From: Bacteriovorax sp. BSW11_IV | GTDB taxonomy: Bacteria > Bdellovibrionota > Bacteriovoracia > Bacteriovoracales > Bacteriovoracaceae | Assembly (NCBI RefSeq): GCF_000447755.1 | Contig: NZ_AUNE01000010.1 | Span: 186,001-250,000 of the forward strand | Direction: 5' to 3' | Length of the DNA stretch: 64,000 nt | In this document: piece after piece, positions 60,300 through 64,000 of the stretch | How positions within the stretch are numbered: the first letter of the stretch is position 1 | How the letters are laid out: the number at the start of each line of letters is the position of its first letter | Notes under the pieces: generated by a model | What the model was told of the DNA's origin: nothing | Seen by the model: the letters and a program-made list of their open reading frames with translations, nothing else | Database searches by the model: none | Made by a program: the position numbers and the translations under genes

Positions 60300-60365
60300 C
60301 TGTAACTCCAACAGTTAACTATTGATCTCTCAGAGGACCGGCACCGTGCCGTTCTTAAGCAGACC

Positions 60366-60944
60366 TTATTTCATGGATTCAGAGGCGCGCGCCAAGCGAT
60401 CTAAATAGATAGCTACGGCCGATCTTACAGAAAGGTGATTATAACCATCTTCAGCGATCCCAAAAATAGGATCAAGGAAGAAGTCAGCCTTCTCTAAAAC
60501 CTGTGCATGAAGTCCCCATCCTGTACCAAATACCAGAAAACATGGTGCACTGTCAATCTTCATTTTTTCACGCAGGTCAGCAGAATCTCCGCTAAACTCT
60601 TTAAAATTGGCACCAGTTACCGCCAAAATTGGCTTTTTCCCCTCAATTCTCTCGATTTCCGCCATGGCATCTTCAACTGAATTGATGACTTTTGCAATGG
60701 CAAGGGCATCTTGCCTATCAGGGTTATAAGCTGCGGCCTTATCCTCTTCCCAATGTCCTAAAATTTTATTTACAAGGTCATGTTGTGCCTGAAGAGGAGT
60801 CACAATAAAATATTTTTTCACTCCAAAAGTGCGAGAGCTTCTGGCGATGTCATGAATATCAAGGTTCGTAACAGAAGTTGTTACTTTTTCACCAACTTTA
60901 TTACGAATGGGATGGTGAACAAGACCAAGATACAAATTGCTCAT
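60366..60944 (-). CDS. SPOUT-type RNA methyltransferase (PF09936 family)
   Basis: A 192-residue SPOUT-fold protein of the RNA methyltransferase family found beside trmD. Family signs are LGLVHHPIRNKVGEKVTTSVTNLDIHD at the N-terminus (split), FGVKKYFIVTP and PCFLVFGTGWGLHAQV; the LSVRSAVAIYLDRL ending is typical of SPOUT knots. The target RNA is not known for sure. Lies between trmD (12 bp) and rplS (66 bp). Confidence 0.85.
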   Translation of the reverse strand: MSNLYLGLVHHPIRNKVGEKVTTSVTNLDIHDIARSSRTFGVKKYFIVTPLQAQHDLVNKILGHWEEDKAAAYNPDRQDALAIAKVINSVEDAMAEIERIEGKKPILAVTGANFKEFSGDSADLREKMKIDSAPCFLVFGTGWGLHAQVLEKADFFLDPIFGIAEDGYNHLSVRSAVAIYLDRLARASESMK

Positions 60945-60956
60945 GAATGAATCCTT

Positions 60957-61712
60957 CTATTTTTTGCCCTGATCTTTGTATTTTTCATAAAGATCGGGTC
61001 TAAATTTTTTAGTAAAATATTCTTTTTCTTTCTGTCTGTGAAGTTCAATATTCTTATGATGACCACTTAATAAAACTTCGGGAACTTTTTTTCCGTCGAA
61101 TTCCATTGGTCTTGTGTATTGAGCATGCTCCAAAAGTCCATCTTCAAATGAATCAAGATTTGCACTCTCATTATTTCCAAGAACGCCTTTAGAAAAGCGC
61201 ATGGCCGAATCAATAATGGCCATAACAGGAATTTCACCGCCGGTTAGTACAAAGTCTCCAAGACAAATCGTCTCATCGACATATTCCTCAAGAAACCTCT
61301 CATCGATTCCTTCGTAACGGCCACAAATAAAAACTAAATCTTTTGTCTTATTCTCACCAAGATAACGGCCGGCCAAATCTTTACAGTATTCATTATTCCA
61401 CACCTTGCCGCGAGGCCCTGTGTAGATGACATGCAATTTATCTTTGAAATTCTCCCCATATTGCCCAGGACCAACAATACCTTCCATAAGAGCATTTTTT
61501 AAAACATCAGCTCTCATGACCATACCTGGTCCACCACCATAAGGAGCATCATCAACACCCTTATGACCCTTTGGAGAATAATCACGCAACAAAACAGTGT
61601 GAAGCTCTATGCCTTCGCCTCTCATTCCTTGTAACGCCTGTCCTGCAACCCCCACATCTTTGAGTGGAGCGAAGTATTCGGGAAATAGTGTAATGATCCA
61701 AATGCGACTCAA
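60957..61712 (-). CDS. trmD: tRNA (guanine(37)-N1)-methyltransferase
   Basis: A 251-residue TrmD. GAL-type SPOUT features: IITLFPEYFAPL, YSPKGHKGVDDAPYGGGPGMVM, IYTGPRGKVWN, ICGRYEGIDERFLEEYVDE, GDFVLTGGEIPVM and the C-terminal PEVLLSGHHKNIE. Methylates G37 of tRNA and prevents frameshifting. Starts one base after rimM ends. Confidence 0.98.
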   Translation of the reverse strand: MSRIWIITLFPEYFAPLKDVGVAGQALQGMRGEGIELHTVLLRDYSPKGHKGVDDAPYGGGPGMVMRADVLKNALMEGIVGPGQYGENFKDKLHVIYTGPRGKVWNNEYCKDLAGRYLGENKTKDLVFICGRYEGIDERFLEEYVDETICLGDFVLTGGEIPVMAIIDSAMRFSKGVLGNNESANLDSFEDGLLEHAQYTRPMEFDGKKVPEVLLSGHHKNIELHRQKEKEYFTKKFRPDLYEKYKDQGKK

Positions 61713-62237
61713 TTAAATCACCTCAGGAACAACAACCCAAATTTTTCCAGCTTCCACATCAACATCAGGTACAAAGTGCTCTACAAATGGAACCTCAAAT
61801 GGTTTTTTACCAGAGATTACAAGAATAATTTGAACAGAGTTCTCATAATATTTACTTATGCGACCTAAATGGACTTCCGTTTCATATTCATAAACTTCAA
61901 GCCCAATCAAATCTGAGATATAATATTCATCATCGTCGGCCTCAGGAAACTCTGAGCGATCAATACAAATCTTAAAAGGAATCATCGCTTCAACTTTATT
62001 GCGATCGGCGATTCCTTTAAATTCAGCAATTGTCTTATTACCGACTGAAATTTTTTGGATTTCAACCACTTCACCCTCTTTGTCGATACAACTTTTTTCA
62101 CTTAAAGGGTAAAGAGTCAGTTTCATTCCAGCTTCTAATATACTTTCATCTCCACTTTCTAGATGTAGACTAAAAGCGCCTTTAATACCGTGAGGCTTAG
62201 CACACGTTCCTAATTCAATTAATTTATTTTCTTTCAT
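61713..62237 (-). CDS. rimM: Ribosome maturation factor RimM
   Basis: A 174-residue RimM. LGTCAKPHGIKGAFSLH at the N-terminus is the family hallmark, and the C-terminal PRC-barrel shows YYISDLIGLEVYEYE and PFVEHFVPDVDVE. It processes the 30S head. First gene of this operon: rpsP and ffh, often upstream elsewhere, are absent, and the next gene upstream (porin) is divergent. Confidence 0.95.
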   Translation of the reverse strand: MKENKLIELGTCAKPHGIKGAFSLHLESGDESILEAGMKLTLYPLSEKSCIDKEGEVVEIQKISVGNKTIAEFKGIADRNKVEAMIPFKICIDRSEFPEADDDEYYISDLIGLEVYEYETEVHLGRISKYYENSVQIILVISGKKPFEVPFVEHFVPDVDVEAGKIWVVVPEVI

Positions 62238-62314
62238 GACGCATTTTTAAACTCAAATGAAATAGAGGTCAAGAGAAGATAAGTGGTCGAAAACAATTAC
62301 AATAGGAATAGAAA

Positions 62315-62329
62315 ACTAAATTTTAGTTA
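62315..62329 (+). promoter_or_regulatory. Palindrome AACTAAA-T-TTTAGTT upstream of the porin gene
   Basis: A perfect 15-base palindrome about 100 bp upstream of the porin ATG and in the divergent rimM-porin interval; it may be an operator. No core promoter can be fixed nearby. The interval 62238-62429 holds nothing else that I can support. Confidence 0.35.
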
Positions 62330-62429
62330 AGATCTCGTTAAACTAGCAAAAAAAACTTTGCAAATTCATTTTGCTTACTTAGCATATTTATAACTACTAA
62401 CCTTATTCACACACTCAAAGGATGAGAAA

Positions 62430-63488
62430 ATGAAAAAAGTACTTCTTACAAGTGCTGCTGTACTTGCTGTTCCAGCTCTAGTTAACGCTGAAATGACAAT
62501 GAGTGCACCAACAATCTACGGAAAGATCAATAAGTCTTTCGCTTACACTGACCAAGATGTAAAAACTCGCAAGTCAACAACTGGCGTTAGAGATGTAGAC
62601 AACTCTGAAACTAGACTTGGAGCAAAAGGCGAAGTTGCTGTTTCTGAAGCAGTTAAAGCTAACTACGCTCTTGAAATCGGCTTCAACTCAACTGAAAGCG
62701 GTTCAAGCAGAATCAGAATGAGACTTGCTCAAGGTTCATTCATGACAAAATTAGGAACTGTGACTTTCGGTCAAACATACACTCCTTCATCTGCTAAGGC
62801 ACTTACTCTTGACCCTCTATCAAACACAATTTTAGGTGTTGCTAATGCTGACCAAGCTAAAATTCTTGGAAACATTGTTGGTGCAGGTAAAAAAGGTGGT
62901 CTAGGTGCAATTTATAGAAGCCGTGTTGACCTACTTTCTTACACGACTCCAGTTTTTGGTGGTCTGACTTATACAATTTCTTCAGACAAATCAAATAAAA
63001 TGGCAAACGATTCAACTGATACAAATAACTACGGTCCAGAGACTTTCGAGCACATGGTAGACTTCAACCACACAATGGGTGACATGAAACTAAATGTATT
63101 CGTAAACTACCAAACAACTTCTTCATATAGCACAAAAGATGACACTGTTCTTTTCTACGGTGCTAAACTTAGCATGAACGCTTTTGACTTCGCAGTATCG
63201 ATGACTAGCGAAGAAGTAGAGGCCAACAACACTAAAACTGAAGTTGAGAGAATGATCGGAGCTGTTACTTACAAAATGAATGCACACAAAGTTGCTTTCA
63301 CTTACCAAACAGCTGAACAGAAAAAATCTAACGAAACAACTCAAATGGCCCTTGGTTACAAGTACGCTCTTGATAAGAATATCGAGCTTAGAGGTCTAGT
63401 TGGGACTTATGAATTCAAAGACAAAGTTACATCAACAAATAAAAATGATGCAACTATCTTTGGTCTAGGGACTGAAATTAAATTCTAA
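62430..63488 (+). CDS. Gram-negative porin (trimeric-type outer-membrane barrel)
   Basis: A 352-residue exported protein: signal peptide 1-20 (cut at VNA), then strand pattern of general porins: TIYGKINKSFAYTD at the start, ETRLGAKGEVAVSEAVKANYALEIGFN with the family 'RLGFKG' feel, MTKLGTVTFGQTYTP, RVDLLSYTTPVFGGLTYT, and a C-terminal Phe (GLGTEIKF), required for outer-membrane insertion. It likely lets small solutes in. Codons are those of a highly expressed gene. RBS AAAGGATG seven bases before the ATG; strong terminator downstream. Confidence 0.88.
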   Translation: MKKVLLTSAAVLAVPALVNAEMTMSAPTIYGKINKSFAYTDQDVKTRKSTTGVRDVDNSETRLGAKGEVAVSEAVKANYALEIGFNSTESGSSRIRMRLAQGSFMTKLGTVTFGQTYTPSSAKALTLDPLSNTILGVANADQAKILGNIVGAGKKGGLGAIYRSRVDLLSYTTPVFGGLTYTISSDKSNKMANDSTDTNNYGPETFEHMVDFNHTMGDMKLNVFVNYQTTSSYSTKDDTVLFYGAKLSMNAFDFAVSMTSEEVEANNTKTEVERMIGAVTYKMNAHKVAFTYQTAEQKKSNETTQMALGYKYALDKNIELRGLVGTYEFKDKVTSTNKNDATIFGLGTEIKF

Positions 63489-63502
63489 TTTTTTGTTCAA
63501 AC

Positions 63503-63533
63503 AAAAAAGGCCCTCGAAAGAGGGCCTTTGTTT
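63503..63533. terminator. Bidirectional terminator after the porin gene
   Basis: Stem GGCCCTC/GAGGGCC with a GAAA tetraloop and T/A tracts on both sides. It ends the porin gene and the convergent minus-strand gene whose stop lies at 63532. Confidence 0.92.
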
Positions 63534-64000
63534 ATCTCGCAATATATAATTGCCCAATATTTTCTTCTATAATCTTTCCATCAATTGGCGTCGCTCTATA
63601 CCAACCGACTTTTCCTCTTTCTCCCCAGTTTCCTGCACCTGATTGCCAATAATGAGCGCCAGTAATTCCCAGCATTCTATCTCTTTCAGTTTCATTACTT
63701 TGAAAATGAGGATACGCCTTACCTGTGGCCACGACGCTTTGACAACCTGTCACCTCTGCAATTGTCTTGGCAAATAAAGTTGAAATATTGCAGGCATAAA
63801 ATTGAATCAAACATCGATTACAAAAACGAATCGATCCTTCTTTAATTTTTTGTTTTAAATCACCTCTAACATCAGTAGTTCCAAGTTTAGAAATTAGGCC
63901 ATCAGGTCTTGTTTCCTTAGTGGCATAAATTCCATTATATCCTTTTGAACCAGAAAGCCCATGAACCTCTCCAGGCCTTTCTGAACTCCAACCATGTGAT
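63532..64000 (-). CDS. Unknown protein (N-terminus beyond window); caspase-like/toxin-like segment
   Basis: The frame stays open from the stop at 63532 to the window's right edge, giving at least 155 residues with the N-terminus outside; a TTG at 63810 is within the frame but not needed as start. The middle reads FCNRCLIQFYACNISTLF and TIAEVTGCQSVVATGKA, which recalls the Y-A-C ... A-x-x-x-G segment of C80/DUF4347-like domains in large secreted or polymorphic-toxin proteins. The end is Trp/Gly-rich. I cannot fix the family. Confidence 0.55.
   Translation of the reverse strand, partial: SHGWSSERPGEVHGLSGSKGYNGIYATKETRPDGLISKLGTTDVRGDLKQKIKEGSIRFCNRCLIQFYACNISTLFAKTIAEVTGCQSVVATGKAYPHFQSNETERDRMLGITGAHYWQSGAGNWGERGKVGWYRATPIDGKIIEENIGQLYIAR

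Noticed and set aside
1-64000. CRISPR arrays, rRNA, tRNA, prophage or insertion sequences
   Set aside because: I saw no repeat-spacer pattern, no cloverleaf with a CCA end and no transposase or phage genes.

Overview
The window reads as chromosome of a low-GC, Gram-negative bacterium. LptD, a porin, several lipobox lipoproteins and L,D-transpeptidase/M23 wall enzymes show an outer membrane and a periplasm. The many secreted hydrolases, class II HMG-CoA reductase next to type 2 IPP isomerase, and the low-GC, GGCC-rich style fit the predatory Bdellovibrionota, most likely a Bacteriovorax/Halobacteriovorax/Peredibacter-like member. That placement is inference; no rRNA lies in the window. I see no insertion sequence, prophage, CRISPR array or tRNA, and no gene-free stretch longer than about 300 bases.

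Layout. 1-1704: mevalonate-type isoprenoid genes (mvaA fragment, fni). 1831-13850: an RsmI-like methylase, a PAP2 membrane enzyme, a THUMP methyltransferase, a secreted Cys-rich protein, an orphan solute-binding protein, a trypsin-like lipoprotein, and a four-gene minus-strand run (U32 pair, outer-membrane protein, amidohydrolase lipoprotein), then an SGNH-like/TPR protein with a cyclic-nucleotide-binding protein. 13877-26768: envelope and secretion genes (HEIGHH protease, L,D-transpeptidase, FKBP isomerase, e(P4) acid phosphatase, RNase HI, QueD-like and M14 enzymes, a 1357-residue metzincin lipoprotein with an outer-membrane partner, and a membrane-anchored ferredoxin).

26903-33016 is the conserved rimP-nusA-infB-rbfA-truB unit. 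33193-35473 holds a GNAT, a secreted unknown and a TPR/winged-helix regulator; thrS (without a TGS domain) is divergent. 37482-45123 is one apparent plus-strand operon: ddl, a 1010-residue aminotransferase-GNAT-pseudoaminotransferase fusion, a C45-type acyltransferase, a class III aminotransferase and both subunits of a 3-oxoacid CoA-transferase. It runs from the thrS terminator to a terminator at 45132 and is the best candidate for an undescribed pathway.

45332-49215 carries unknown envelope genes, a compact 2Fe-2S protein, a DEDDh exonuclease and a surE/nlpD-like pair. 49253-54930 is a tightly overlapped accD-folC-lptD-amidotransferase-unknown operon. 55024-57840 has a class II cAMP-phosphodiesterase-like hydrolase, a GAF/HD-GYP protein and rsmI. 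58365-62237 is rimM-trmD-SPOUT methyltransferase-rplS, then rnhB-yraN-like and a membrane protein. 62430-63488 is a porin, and the window ends inside an unknown minus-strand gene.

Most transcription units end in strong hairpins whose stems contain GGCC. Several genes start at TTG or GTG where the Shine-Dalgarno position favours it; such choices are given entry by entry.
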